A stretch of DNA of 64,000 nt from an uncultured Ignatzschineria sp. GTDB lineage: Bacteria > Pseudomonadota > Gammaproteobacteria > Cardiobacteriales > Wohlfahrtiimonadaceae. The stretch is from the NCBI GenBank assembly GCA_945639195.1, contig CALZEE010000002.1:248001-312000 (forward strand), read 5' to 3'. The translations under genes were made by a program, and so were the position numbers. Shown here one piece after another: positions 41,046 to 50,018 of the stretch (position 1 is the stretch's first letter; each line of letters begins with the position of its first letter). The notes beneath the pieces are model-generated. The model made no database searches and was not told where the DNA came from. It saw nothing but the letters and a program-made list of their open reading frames with translations.

Positions 41046-41480
41046 TATTGTTATTAGAAAATGCCGGAAATGCCGGGAAAATGGCTGAGCTTCAAAACCG
41101 ATCCCGCAACGGCATCAGGGGCAAGATAGATCATGATTTTCCTCATGAGTGTTTTTTAATAAAGGATAGATAAAAGAGAAAAGGGCAGTTATTTCGCTGG
41201 CGTACGTTTTACCTACAGCGTGCAAGCATTCGCCCCAGCTTTGAGAACATCGTGACAGTATCAGCTGATTGTTATCAGAAAATGCCGGAAATGCCGGAAA
41301 TGCCGGGAAAATGACTGAGCTTCAAAATCAATCCCGTATCGGCATATGAAGCAGATCGTTATTTCGCTGGCGCACGCTCCATCTACAGCGTGCAAGCATT
41401 CGACCCAGCTTTGAGAACATCGTGACAGTATCAGCTGATTGCTATCAGACAATGCCGGAAATGCCGGCAGAATAGCTGAG
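41046..41480. repeat. Non-coding patch of ~170-bp tandem repeat units with AAATGCCGG arrays
   Basis: Two near-identical units start with TTATTTCGCTGGCG at about 41190 and 41360 (170-bp period). A partial earlier copy begins at ~41050. Each unit carries the GCAAGCATTCGCCCCAGCTT core (41218-41244, 41388-41414), a run of two or three ATGCCGGAA words, and ATGACTGAGCTTCAAAA. Related cores lie at 1384 and 1581. No ORF of note and no spacer-repeat regularity of CRISPR. Confidence 0.8.
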
Positions 41481-41550
41481 CTTTATAAAACCAATATGCA
41501 CAAAAAAGCCACCGTAATAACGATGGCTTCTGATCTAACGAGATACAATC

Positions 41551-42453
41551 CTACAACGCTTTAATATGTGTTGTGAGCTGTGCTCGCGCCTTATCGATGG
41601 TCATGTCGCCTTTAAAGAAATCAACATCCATCACTTCAAATTTTTGATACGGAATCTTGTGCATCTTAAAGAGATGCTCAAGGCGCATTGTCGTCAGCGC
41701 ATAAGCTTCAAAGCCTTGCACATAGTCGCTCATCGCTTCTTCATAAATCGATGGATGCGCAACGTAGAATGCCACTTCATCGAGCTTCCAATACATAATG
41801 TGGCCACTGCCGAGCGTGTGGAGCTTCTCTGTTTGATCGAAGATCACCGCTTGCATGATTTCCCATAGCTCTTCCAAACCGATTTGAATCAACTGTGACG
41901 CAAAGAGGCCATTTAGATCCGCGAGCGTTACAATCGACATATTCATGATTTTTTGGTCGAACGCTTGTTCAAAGTCCGTCACGACTTTTCCATTTAAGTG
42001 TGCTTTAGTAATCAGCTCTGTTTCAAGAAGCTTAATAAAACTCTCAGCTTCTGCGGTTTCCGGCATTACAACGGTAAAGGGAAGCACTTCTAACACATCT
42101 GCAAAGTCATTAAGCTCTTTATTGAAGTGGGAAATCTCAAATGCTTCTTCTGTAGTACCAATACCAATCACCGATGGTTTGAAGTTTTTCTCACGGAAAT
42201 TGATTTTTGAGAGTTCAAAAAGCTGTCTATAAATAGGGAAGCCCGGACGAATAATCTGATGTAGATGATAGATCGAACCCACCCCAATTAAACCGTAATT
42301 CGTGATTTCTGGGTAGTGCTCAGCAATATTTTGCCCAATCGTATGAAGAAGCTCAGTTGCATCATCTTTATTTAAGTAAAAAGGCTTGTCATCTTTCTTT
42401 GACTCATGCTGAATCACAACAGCAAGATCGATTGTACGTAATCTGTTTTCCAT
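41551..42453 (-). CDS. Conserved-looking protein of unknown function
   Basis: 300 aa from ATG 42453, which has GGGA upstream; the frame is open to 42465. Soluble, acidic, no signal peptide or TM. No motif I recognise. Predicted mixed alpha/beta: a strand-rich N-terminal part (LRTIDLAVVIQHE, NYGLIGVGSIYHLHQIIRPG), a central part (PSVIGIGTTEEAFEISH, LEVLPFTVVMPETAEAESFI) and a helical C-terminal part with Leu/Phe-rich stretches. It is bounded by the repeat patch and the divergent macA promoter region, so it is a single gene. Codon use resembles the core genes and not the AT-rich defence locus. Function unknown. Confidence 0.7.
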   Translation of the reverse strand: MENRLRTIDLAVVIQHESKKDDKPFYLNKDDATELLHTIGQNIAEHYPEITNYGLIGVGSIYHLHQIIRPGFPIYRQLFELSKINFREKNFKPSVIGIGTTEEAFEISHFNKELNDFADVLEVLPFTVVMPETAEAESFIKLLETELITKAHLNGKVVTDFEQAFDQKIMNMSIVTLADLNGLFASQLIQIGLEELWEIMQAVIFDQTEKLHTLGSGHIMYWKLDEVAFYVAHPSIYEEAMSDYVQGFEAYALTTMRLEHLFKMHKIPYQKFEVMDVDFFKGDMTIDKARAQLTTHIKAL

Positions 42454-42787
42454 GAAAGTTCCCATATAGTGGTCAATGAAATGTTGTACATATGTTCCGA
42501 GAATATTGATTCGTAATTGTACGTCTTTCTGACCTTAAAACCAAAGATCGCAAGTAAAATCTACAAAGCATGGAATCTTTTGAAATAAATTGAGAGCAAT
42601 TCTCTTTTGCGCTTATATTTCATTTAAGATAGTTATCATTTGCGATATACTATCCCTCACTCAAAAATCGTACAAAGTAGTATAATGATGAATTCGTCGA
42701 TTCAATCTTCACCGATAGCATGCGTGATATAGCAAAGGCCTTACTGCGCCATTACCGCACCCCATTCCCATACGTTTGATAGACACT
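42454..42787. other. Divergent promoter region between the unknown gene and macA
   Basis: No ORF. A TATAAT-like box at ~42677 on the plus strand may be the macA -10. No operator is evident. Confidence 0.4.
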
Positions 42788-43984
42788 ATGAAAAAAAACC
42801 GTAAATATCTTATTAGTTTTATCGTGATTCTTGTCGCCCTTATCGGGATCTACCTCTATGCATCGCCCAAAGAGAAAGTGAGTTATCTGACTTCGACCAT
42901 CGAAAAGCGTGATTTGGAGGTAAATATCCTCGCATACGGCAAGATGGAAGCGTCTCAACAAGTGGATGTCGGGGCGCAGGTATCTGGGCAGATTCAAAAA
43001 ATGTATGTCTCCCTTGGCGATAAGGTCAAGCGCGGGGATCGCCTCGTAGACATCGATGATCTTCCTCAGCAAAACAACCTCAAAGATAGCGAAGCCCGCC
43101 TTAAAAACATGATCGCGTCTAAAGTGGCAAAAGAAGCGCAACTGATCAATGCTCGCATTAATCGTGATCGTCAGCGTAATCTCATTAAAAATGGGGCAAC
43201 AACACAATCAGATCTCGATTTAGCAGAAGCAAACCTCAAAGTTTATGAGGCAGAAGTCGAAGCCTTAATCGCACAGATCGCACAAGCCCAAATTGCACTA
43301 GATACTGCTGAGATTGATCTCACCTATACTAAAATCACCTCTCCAATGGATGGCGTTGTTGTGGCAACGGTGGTTAAGGAGGGGCAAACAGTTAACTCTA
43401 CCCAAACCGCCCCGACAATCGTCAAGGTGGCAGATCTTTCCGTGATGACTATCAAAGCACAGATATCCGAGGCAGACGTGACAAAACTCACGCCGGGGAT
43501 GAAAGCTTACTTCACGCTCCTGGGGGAGCCCAATAAACGCTATGAAGCGGTCTTAAGACAAATTGAGCCGGCGACAGAAACCTTCCAAACCACAACCGGA
43601 AATGCCGTTACTAACTTTAATGAAGCGGTCTATTACAACGGTCTTTTTGATGTTCAAAACCCTGATCAAATATTTTATATTGGCATGTCGACTCAGGTCT
43701 ATATCGTGTTAGATGAAGCCATTGATGCGCTGACAATGCCGGTATCAGCCCTTCGCTTTAAGCCTCAAAATGAGATCAACGTTAAACCATCATCCGGCAA
43801 ACGCATTGTTTGGGTATTGGTTGATGAGTCAACAAATACCATTGCCAGACGTGAGATTGAAACAGGGATCTCGAATAATGTTGAAACCGAGGTATTGACT
43901 GGTTTAAATGTCGGCGATAAAGTCATTACAGCGGAATCTTCCGGCATTTCAGCACCGCCTGCAGGCGCAATGAGAAGACGCTAA
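42788..43984 (+). CDS. macA: MacA-like periplasmic adaptor protein
   Basis: 398 aa from ATG 42788; an upstream TTG at 42776 is unlikely. One N-terminal TM anchor (KYLISFIVILVALIGIYLYA), then lipoyl halves (QVDVGAQVSGQIQKMYVSLG … TYTKITSPMDGVVVATVVKE), a coiled-coil hairpin between them at about residues 95-160 (LKDSEARLKNMIASKVAKEA), a beta-barrel and a membrane-proximal domain. It binds MacB in the inner membrane and an outer-membrane TolC-like channel, exporting macrolides, toxins or porphyrins in relatives. macA and macB overlap by one base (TAATG), so they are translated together. Confidence 0.92.
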   Translation: MKKNRKYLISFIVILVALIGIYLYASPKEKVSYLTSTIEKRDLEVNILAYGKMEASQQVDVGAQVSGQIQKMYVSLGDKVKRGDRLVDIDDLPQQNNLKDSEARLKNMIASKVAKEAQLINARINRDRQRNLIKNGATTQSDLDLAEANLKVYEAEVEALIAQIAQAQIALDTAEIDLTYTKITSPMDGVVVATVVKEGQTVNSTQTAPTIVKVADLSVMTIKAQISEADVTKLTPGMKAYFTLLGEPNKRYEAVLRQIEPATETFQTTTGNAVTNFNEAVYYNGLFDVQNPDQIFYIGMSTQVYIVLDEAIDALTMPVSALRFKPQNEINVKPSSGKRIVWVLVDESTNTIARREIETGISNNVETEVLTGLNVGDKVITAESSGISAPPAGAMRRR

Positions 43985-45954
43985 TGACAACATCCTCCGC
44001 AATACCACTGATCGAACTACAAGATCTTCGACGCTCCTTTCAATCTGGAGATTTAGAAGTCGAAGTCTTAAAAGGCATCTCGCTCACGATTGAAAAGGGT
44101 GAGTTTATTGCCATTATGGGCGCTTCTGGCTCAGGTAAATCGACCCTCATGAATATCATTGGCGGGCTCGACTATCTCTCCGCCGGCAATTATCGCTTTA
44201 AAGGTAAAGAGATTACCCACTATAGTGAAGATGAGCTTGCCGAGCTTCGCCGAGAGCATTTTGGTTTTATCTTCCAGCGCTATCATCTCCTTAATAGCTT
44301 AACGGCTGAGGGGAATGTGGAAATGCCGGCAATTTATTCAGGAATGCCGGCACATCTGCGCCATGAAAGGGCGAGTGAAATCCTCTCACGCTTGGGTTTA
44401 GCAGAACGCATCCGTTACTATCCGACGCAACTCTCTGGTGGTCAGCAACAACGTGTGAGTATTGCGCGCGCATTGATGAATGGCGGGGAGATCATTCTTG
44501 CTGATGAACCCACTGGCGCCCTCGATAGTGAGAGCGGGAAAGCCGTTCTTGAGATTTTAAAAGAACTCAATGAAGCCGGGCATACGATCATCATGGTCAC
44601 CCATGATCCAGACGTTGCATCTCACGCCAATCGTATTATAGAGATTAAAGATGGGCTGATTATTGATGATCAACGCAATCACCCACAACCGCCTTTAACA
44701 GAAATAGCGGTAGATGAGCGCGCATGGAAACGCGCTTCGGGCTTTTCCCATCTGTGGCTCCGACTGACCAACGCCTTTAAGATGGCGATTGTCTCTATGA
44801 TGATGCAACGCTTACGGACCTTTTTAACAATGCTGGGGATTATTATCGGGATCGCGGCGGTGGTACTCGTTATTGCACTCGGACGGGGTTCTACTGATCA
44901 GATTATTGCCGATATTCGGCAAATGGGCACCAATACGCTGACCGTTTACCCCGGCACGGGATTTGGGGATCGGCGCTCACAAAGCGTGCAATCCCTTCGC
45001 CCAAGCGATGTTGAGGCGCTCCAAAAACTGCCCTTTATCCATAGCGTCACGCCGGTAGTTGCTTCGGCTGTTGAAGCGCGCTATGGCAATATCTCTGCCG
45101 TAAATACACAAGTGCAGGGCGTTGGCTGGCAATTTTTTGATGTACAAGGCTACGAAATCTCGCAAGGGATCGCATTTGATGAAGAGAGCGAGGAAACACT
45201 CGCGCTTGAAGCGGTCGTTGATGAAAACACCCTTAAAACGCTCTTCCCAAATGGTGGGAATCCATTAGGCGAAGTGATTATCTTAGGGCAATTGCCAGTG
45301 CAGATTATTGGCGTTGCGAAATCTAAGTCGCAAGGCATGTTTAGCAGCGAGAATATGAGCATCTGGATTCCATACTCAACTGCGATGCGCCGAATGACAG
45401 GAAGTACTTCTTTTAGAAATATCACGATTCGTATTAACGATGGCATTGATACATCGCTAGCAGAGAAGAGCATTACGGATATCCTAACGGATCTGCATGG
45501 TAAAAAAGATTTCTTTATCTATAACGCAGACGCGATTAAAGAGATGGTGGAATCCACAACAATGGTCATGCGTATCTTGATTACCTCTATTGCTTTGATT
45601 TCGTTACTCGTTGGTGGGATTGGCGTGATGAATATTATGCTCGTTTCTGTGGCAGAGCGCACCAAAGAGATTGGGATGCGGATGGCAGTTGGCGCACGAA
45701 AGAGTGACATATCTCAACAATTTCTCATTGAATCTGTGCTCGTTTGCCTGCTTGGGGGTATCATTGGATTGATGCTTGCGCTTTCTGTGGGTCTTCTCAT
45801 CAAACAAGCAGGCGGTGTGATCCCCTTAAGCTTCTCAATCCCCTCAATCGTTTTCTCCTTTGTTGCAGCCTTTATGATCGGAATTCTTTTTGGATTTTTC
45901 CCAGCAAAGAAAGCGGCAGAGCTTGCACCGATTGAAGCACTTGAGCGATCATAA
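43984..45954 (+). CDS. macB: MacB ABC transporter (ATPase-permease)
   Basis: 656 aa, full length. The N-terminal ABC ATPase shows MGASGSGKSTLMNIIGGLDY (Walker A), LSGGQQQRVSIARAL (signature) and IILADEPTGALDSESG (Walker B). TM1 follows at ~285-305 (TFLTMLGIIIGIAAVVLVIA). A ~230-residue periplasmic domain follows. Three C-terminal TMs end the FtsX-like permease (LLVGGIGVMNIMLVSVAERTK, VCLLGGIIGLMLALSVGL). Acts as a mechanotransmitter pump with MacA and TolC. No tolC gene in the window. It uses ATP in the cytoplasm and handles substrate in the periplasm. Confidence 0.95.
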   Translation: MTTSSAIPLIELQDLRRSFQSGDLEVEVLKGISLTIEKGEFIAIMGASGSGKSTLMNIIGGLDYLSAGNYRFKGKEITHYSEDELAELRREHFGFIFQRYHLLNSLTAEGNVEMPAIYSGMPAHLRHERASEILSRLGLAERIRYYPTQLSGGQQQRVSIARALMNGGEIILADEPTGALDSESGKAVLEILKELNEAGHTIIMVTHDPDVASHANRIIEIKDGLIIDDQRNHPQPPLTEIAVDERAWKRASGFSHLWLRLTNAFKMAIVSMMMQRLRTFLTMLGIIIGIAAVVLVIALGRGSTDQIIADIRQMGTNTLTVYPGTGFGDRRSQSVQSLRPSDVEALQKLPFIHSVTPVVASAVEARYGNISAVNTQVQGVGWQFFDVQGYEISQGIAFDEESEETLALEAVVDENTLKTLFPNGGNPLGEVIILGQLPVQIIGVAKSKSQGMFSSENMSIWIPYSTAMRRMTGSTSFRNITIRINDGIDTSLAEKSITDILTDLHGKKDFFIYNADAIKEMVESTTMVMRILITSIALISLLVGGIGVMNIMLVSVAERTKEIGMRMAVGARKSDISQQFLIESVLVCLLGGIIGLMLALSVGLLIKQAGGVIPLSFSIPSIVFSFVAAFMIGILFGFFPAKKAAELAPIEALERS

Positions 45955-46088
45955 CAGCGATTTAGCAAGTTTATGGATAATATCTCACCGTTTTATGATG
46001 ATGAGATTGAAAAATTTGTCATAACTTGGCAAACTGATGCAGCTTAGGTTTAATATGTATGTATAATTTTAATAATTGGAGTCTATCT

Positions 46089-46478
46089 ATGAGTCAAAAT
46101 AAACGGCCGTTATCGCCATTTATGCTCGGTAGTGGTTACAAATTGCAACTTACTTCGGTAATGAGCTTTTTACACCGTTTATCGGGTATTGCTTTGGTTT
46201 TAGTATTACTTGTCATTGGTGCATGGTTCTGTGCACTTGCTGCAGGCCCTCGCGCATTTGCAACGATGACTGCGGTACTCACAAATCCCCTAATGATCAT
46301 TCTTGTAATGGCAGGGACCTTTGCTGGATGCTACCACTTCTGTAACGGTATCCGTCATCTCTTCTGGGATGCTGGTAAAGGCGTTGATATTGAATCTGCA
46401 AAGAAAAGTGCACGCATCGTTCAGATCGCAGCACCTGTATTAGCAGTGCTTATTATCATCGTTGGTTTTGCAATCTAA
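46089..46478 (+). CDS. sdhC: Succinate dehydrogenase cytochrome b556 subunit
   Basis: 129 aa from ATG 46089 (GGAG seven bases upstream). Three TMs. FLHRLSGIALVLVLLVIG is the SdhC family signature, and the His in FCNGIRHLFWDAGKG is the expected haem b ligand region. Anchors SdhAB in the inner membrane and helps bind quinone. First gene of sdhCDAB; a TATAAT box at 46062-46067 precedes it. Confidence 0.95.
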   Translation: MSQNKRPLSPFMLGSGYKLQLTSVMSFLHRLSGIALVLVLLVIGAWFCALAAGPRAFATMTAVLTNPLMIILVMAGTFAGCYHFCNGIRHLFWDAGKGVDIESAKKSARIVQIAAPVLAVLIIIVGFAI

Positions 46479-46487
46479 GGAGCGATC

Positions 46488-46895
46488 ATGAAAAGATATC
46501 AATCACCATTAGGCCGCGTTAAAGGCTTAGGTTCAGCACATTCAGGCTCACGCTCATGGTTAGCCCAAAAAGTTTCTGCGGTTGTTCTTGCAGTACTGTT
46601 CCTCTGGTTCGCTTTCTCATTTGCATCACTCTATGGTGCAAGCCATCAAGAAGCTGCTCTTTGGGTAGGCTCACCACTTAATACTGTTCTCTTAATCGTA
46701 TTTATTGTAGCGGGAATTTATCACGCTATTTTAGGCCTTCAAGTTGTCATCGAAGACTACGTGAGCAAAACATGCCAACGTATCGTGATCTTGACTGCAA
46801 TGCGTGTGATTTTAACCATTATCGGTCTCGGTATTGTATGGGCAATCATCCGCACTGGCGTATTAGTGTCTGCATTTACTGCAATGATGGGCTAG
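46488..46895 (+). CDS. sdhD: Succinate dehydrogenase membrane anchor subunit
   Basis: 135 aa, three TMs, with AHSGSRSWLAQKVSAVVLAV at the N-terminus and YHAILGLQVVIEDYV with the conserved His and the Asp-Tyr quinone-site pair. Follows sdhC by nine bases with ribosome site AAGGAG. Second membrane anchor of complex II. Confidence 0.93.
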   Translation: MKRYQSPLGRVKGLGSAHSGSRSWLAQKVSAVVLAVLFLWFAFSFASLYGASHQEAALWVGSPLNTVLLIVFIVAGIYHAILGLQVVIEDYVSKTCQRIVILTAMRVILTIIGLGIVWAIIRTGVLVSAFTAMMG

Positions 46896-46940
46896 AACTA
46901 GATTTAATTAACAGAATAAAAATTCTCGGAGTTTTAATCG

Positions 46941-48743
46941 ATGAGTAACTTAAAAGAGTATAAAGATTACAAAATTGAAGAGCATGTTTACGACGTTGTT
47001 GTCGTAGGTGCTGGTGGTGCGGGTCTCCGTGCAACACTTGGTATGGCAGAAAAAGGCTTCAAAACTGCTTGTGTTACAAAAGTATTCCCAACACGTTCAC
47101 ACACTGTTGCAGCGCAAGGTGGTGTTTCTGCAGCGCTTGGTAACATGGGTGAAGATGATTGGCGCTGGCACATGTATGACACTGTTAAAGGTTCTGACTG
47201 GTTAGGTGACCAAGATGCAATCGAATACATGTGTCGTGAAGCGATTCCTGCAATCTTAGAGCTTGAGCATTACGGTTTACCATTCTCACGTACTGAAGAT
47301 GGAAAAATCTATCAGCGTCCATTTGGTGGGATGACCACTAACTTTGGTGAAGGCCAAGCACAAAGAACATGTGCTGCAGCTGACCGTACAGGTCATGCAA
47401 TGCTTCATACGCTTTATCAGCAATCACTTAAACACAATGCAGAATTCTACATTGAGTACTTCGCAGTAGACCTCTTAATGGATAACGGCGAATGCCGCGG
47501 GGTTGTAGCTTGGGACTTAGCTGAAGGAACAATGCACGTATTCCGTTCACAAATGGTTGTATTAGCAACGGGTGGATACGGTCGTTCATACTTCTCAGCA
47601 ACATCAGCACATACTTGTACTGGTGACGGTAACGGAATGGTTGCTCGTGCAGGTCTTCCACTTCAAGACATGGAATTCGTTCAGTTCCACCCAACCGGTA
47701 TCTACGGCGCGGGTTGCTTAATTACTGAGGGTGTTCGTGGGGAAGGTGGTTACTTAACTAACTCAAACGGCGAGCGCTTCATGGAGCGTTATGCACCTAA
47801 TGCGAAAGACTTAGCATCACGTGACGTTGTTTCACGTTCAATGTTGATCGAAATCCGTGAAGGCCGAGGCGTAGGTCCTAAAAAAGACCACATCTATCTT
47901 CACCTTGAGCATTTAGGTCCTGAAGTAATCGAAGAGCGCCTTCCAAGTATCGCTGAGAGCGCGAGAATCTTCGCAGACGTTGACGTTCGTAAAGAGCCGA
48001 TCCCTGTAATTCCTACCGTTCACTACAACATGGGTGGAGTTCCAACGAACTACCACGGTGAAGTTGTAACATTGAAAGATGGTAACCCAGACTTTATCGT
48101 TCCTGGTCTTATGGCGATTGGTGAAGCAGCGTGTGTATCTGTTCATGGTGCTAACCGTCTTGGTTCAAACTCACTCCTTGACTTAGTGGTCTTTGGACGT
48201 GCAGCAGCTAACCGCGCAGCTGAGATCTTAAAACCAAACGCTGACCATAAAGCAATGGATGATCAAAAAGTCATTGATATCTTAGATCGCTTCGACAAAA
48301 TCCGTCATGCTGATGGAAACGTTCCTACAGCGGTTCTTCGCGACAAAATGCAACGTGCAATGCAAGAAGACGTTGCAGTATTCCGTATGCAAGAAACGCT
48401 TGAAGACGGTGTTAGACGTGTTGATGAAGCATTTAAAGAATTCAATGACATCAAAGTTCATGACAGAAGCTTAATCTGGAACTCAGACTTAGTAGAAACA
48501 CTTGAACTCTCTAACCTTTTAATCTGTGCTGTTGCAACAGTGAAATCAGCGGTTAACCGTACTGAATCACGTGGTGCGCATGCTCGTGAAGACTATCCAA
48601 ACCGTGATGACGTGAACTGGATGAAACACACCTTTGCGTGGATTGATCCAAATGGTGAAGTGACAATCGATTATCGACCTGTACACACCTACACGCTCAC
48701 AGACGAAGTTCAATATATCGAACCTAAGGAACGTACTTACTAA
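46941..48743 (+). CDS. sdhA: Succinate dehydrogenase flavoprotein subunit
   Basis: 600 aa. Dinucleotide fold [20 protein letters not shown], covalent-FAD histidine in [20 protein letters not shown], active-site [19 protein letters not shown], and [20 protein letters not shown]. Oxidises succinate to fumarate, passing electrons through SdhB to quinone. Ribosome site GGAG (CTCGGAG). Unlike its surroundings it holds no TGCCGGCA copy, consistent with strong codon selection. Confidence 0.98.
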   Translation: MSNLKEYKDYKIEEHVYDVVVVGAGGAGLRATLGMAEKGFKTACVTKVFPTRSHTVAAQGGVSAALGNMGEDDWRWHMYDTVKGSDWLGDQDAIEYMCREAIPAILELEHYGLPFSRTEDGKIYQRPFGGMTTNFGEGQAQRTCAAADRTGHAMLHTLYQQSLKHNAEFYIEYFAVDLLMDNGECRGVVAWDLAEGTMHVFRSQMVVLATGGYGRSYFSATSAHTCTGDGNGMVARAGLPLQDMEFVQFHPTGIYGAGCLITEGVRGEGGYLTNSNGERFMERYAPNAKDLASRDVVSRSMLIEIREGRGVGPKKDHIYLHLEHLGPEVIEERLPSIAESARIFADVDVRKEPIPVIPTVHYNMGGVPTNYHGEVVTLKDGNPDFIVPGLMAIGEAACVSVHGANRLGSNSLLDLVVFGRAAANRAAEILKPNADHKAMDDQKVIDILDRFDKIRHADGNVPTAVLRDKMQRAMQEDVAVFRMQETLEDGVRRVDEAFKEFNDIKVHDRSLIWNSDLVETLELSNLLICAVATVKSAVNRTESRGAHAREDYPNRDDVNWMKHTFAWIDPNGEVTIDYRPVHTYTLTDEVQYIEPKERTY

Positions 48744-48825
48744 TTGCAGTGGCTGACAAATTCGAGGATCGACTCATTTGTCAGCAAATCACTAGTAAGA
48801 CAGGTTAAAGGAAAAGGAAAATATT

Positions 48826-49602
48826 ATGGCTGAATTTAAATTACCCGCAAATTCGGTTGTTAAAGAAGGTAAATTCTTTAAAAACGAAAATGCGACCAAT
48901 AAACGAGTTTTCAAAGTTTATCGTTGGAGCCCAGATACTGGGGAAAATCCACGTTACGATCGTTTTGAAGTAGATCTTGATGCATGTGGTCCGATGATTC
49001 TTGATGCGTTATTACTCATCAAAAACACAATGGATCCAACCTTAACACTTCGTAGATCATGTCGTGAAGGGGTTTGTGGTTCATGTGCGATGAATATCGA
49101 CGGAACAAACACACTTGCATGTACAAAAGCAATTAGTGCAGTAGAAGCGGCTGAGGTTTCAATCAATCCACTTCCACACATGCATGTTGTGAAAGACTTA
49201 GTACCTGACTTAACGCATTTCTATGCACAGTACGCGTCTATCAAGCCATGGCTTCAAACGGATACAGCAACACCACCACGCGAGCGCCTTCAATCGATTG
49301 AAGAACGTCGTAAGCTTGATGGTTACTATGAGTGTATCCTTTGTGCATCATGTTCAACATCATGCCCAAGCTACTGGTGGAACTCAGATAAATACTTAGG
49401 TCCTGCGGTTCTTCTTCAAGCATATCGCTTCATCTCAGATACACGTGATGAATATACTGGCGATCGCTTAGATGAACTTGAAGACCCATTCAAGCTTTAT
49501 CGTTGCCACACAATCATGAACTGTACAAATACTTGCCCTAAAGGCTTGAACCCTGCAAAAGCAATCGCAGAGATCAAAAAATTAATGGTTGCAAGACACT
49601 AA
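48826..49602 (+). CDS. sdhB: Succinate dehydrogenase iron-sulfur subunit
   Basis: 258 aa. N-terminal 2Fe-2S ferredoxin domain ([18 protein letters not shown] … LACTKAI). C-terminal 4Fe-4S/3Fe-4S domain with [16 protein letters not shown] and [20 protein letters not shown]. Wires electrons from FAD to the quinone site. Last gene of the operon, 82 bp after sdhA, followed by a strong terminator. Confidence 0.98.
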   Translation: MAEFKLPANSVVKEGKFFKNENATNKRVFKVYRWSPDTGENPRYDRFEVDLDACGPMILDALLLIKNTMDPTLTLRRSCREGVCGSCAMNIDGTNTLACTKAISAVEAAEVSINPLPHMHVVKDLVPDLTHFYAQYASIKPWLQTDTATPPRERLQSIEERRKLDGYYECILCASCSTSCPSYWWNSDKYLGPAVLLQAYRFISDTRDEYTGDRLDELEDPFKLYRCHTIMNCTNTCPKGLNPAKAIAEIKKLMVARH

Positions 49603-49662
49603 TACAGTCTCAATGAGTTTCAAGCAGATCATCATTTCGATTTAATCTACTCGAAACAACAC

Positions 49663-49697
49663 AAAAGCGCTCCGGATCTAGATCCGGAGCGCTTTTT
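49663..49697 (+). terminator. Terminator of sdhCDAB
   Basis: A 34-nt perfect palindrome with arm AAAAGCGCTCCGGATCT, ending in a T-run. One of the strongest hairpins in the window. Confidence 0.92.
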
Positions 49698-49945
49698 TAT
49701 GCCCTTCATAAAAGTGCGTATAAATATATAAACATATAAACATATAAACGCATTGTCACAGATGCAGAATCTTATTGAGCGATCGCTCATAAGATGAATT
49801 TAAAACAAGATAATATCCTACTGCGGGCACGGGATCTAAAGATGAGTGCAAGCGTTCCTCCCGCCATCAATCAGATGCTCTTAAGAAACATACAATTAGG
49901 CTTCACAAGCGAGCAGGGATGCCATAAGAAATCTGACACAATAAA
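49698..49945. other. Region between the sdh terminator and the MscS-type gene
   Basis: A 62-codon frame (49794-49982) has no ribosome site and runs into the next terminator, so I do not call it. Otherwise AT-rich with short ATATAAACAT repeats at 49727-49750. Confidence 0.4.
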
Positions 49946-49974
49946 AACGCCCAGAAAGAGTCTCTCTGGGCGTT
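49943..49974 (-). terminator. Terminator of the MscS-type gene
   Basis: 10-bp stem AACGCCCAGA / TCTGGGCGTT (loop ~9) with five A on its left, giving a T-run on the minus strand. Confidence 0.8.
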
Positions 49975-50018
49975 CATTATGAAAACGTGTTATTCATTCA
50001 TACGAATGAATTTGCTTG

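Noticed and set aside
41046..41480. Possible CRISPR array in the repeat patch
   Set aside because: Units are ~170 bp, and there are no short repeats with unique 30-40-bp spacers and no cas genes.
49794..49982. 62-codon ORF between sdhB and the MscS gene
   Set aside because: No ribosome site, and it runs through a terminator.
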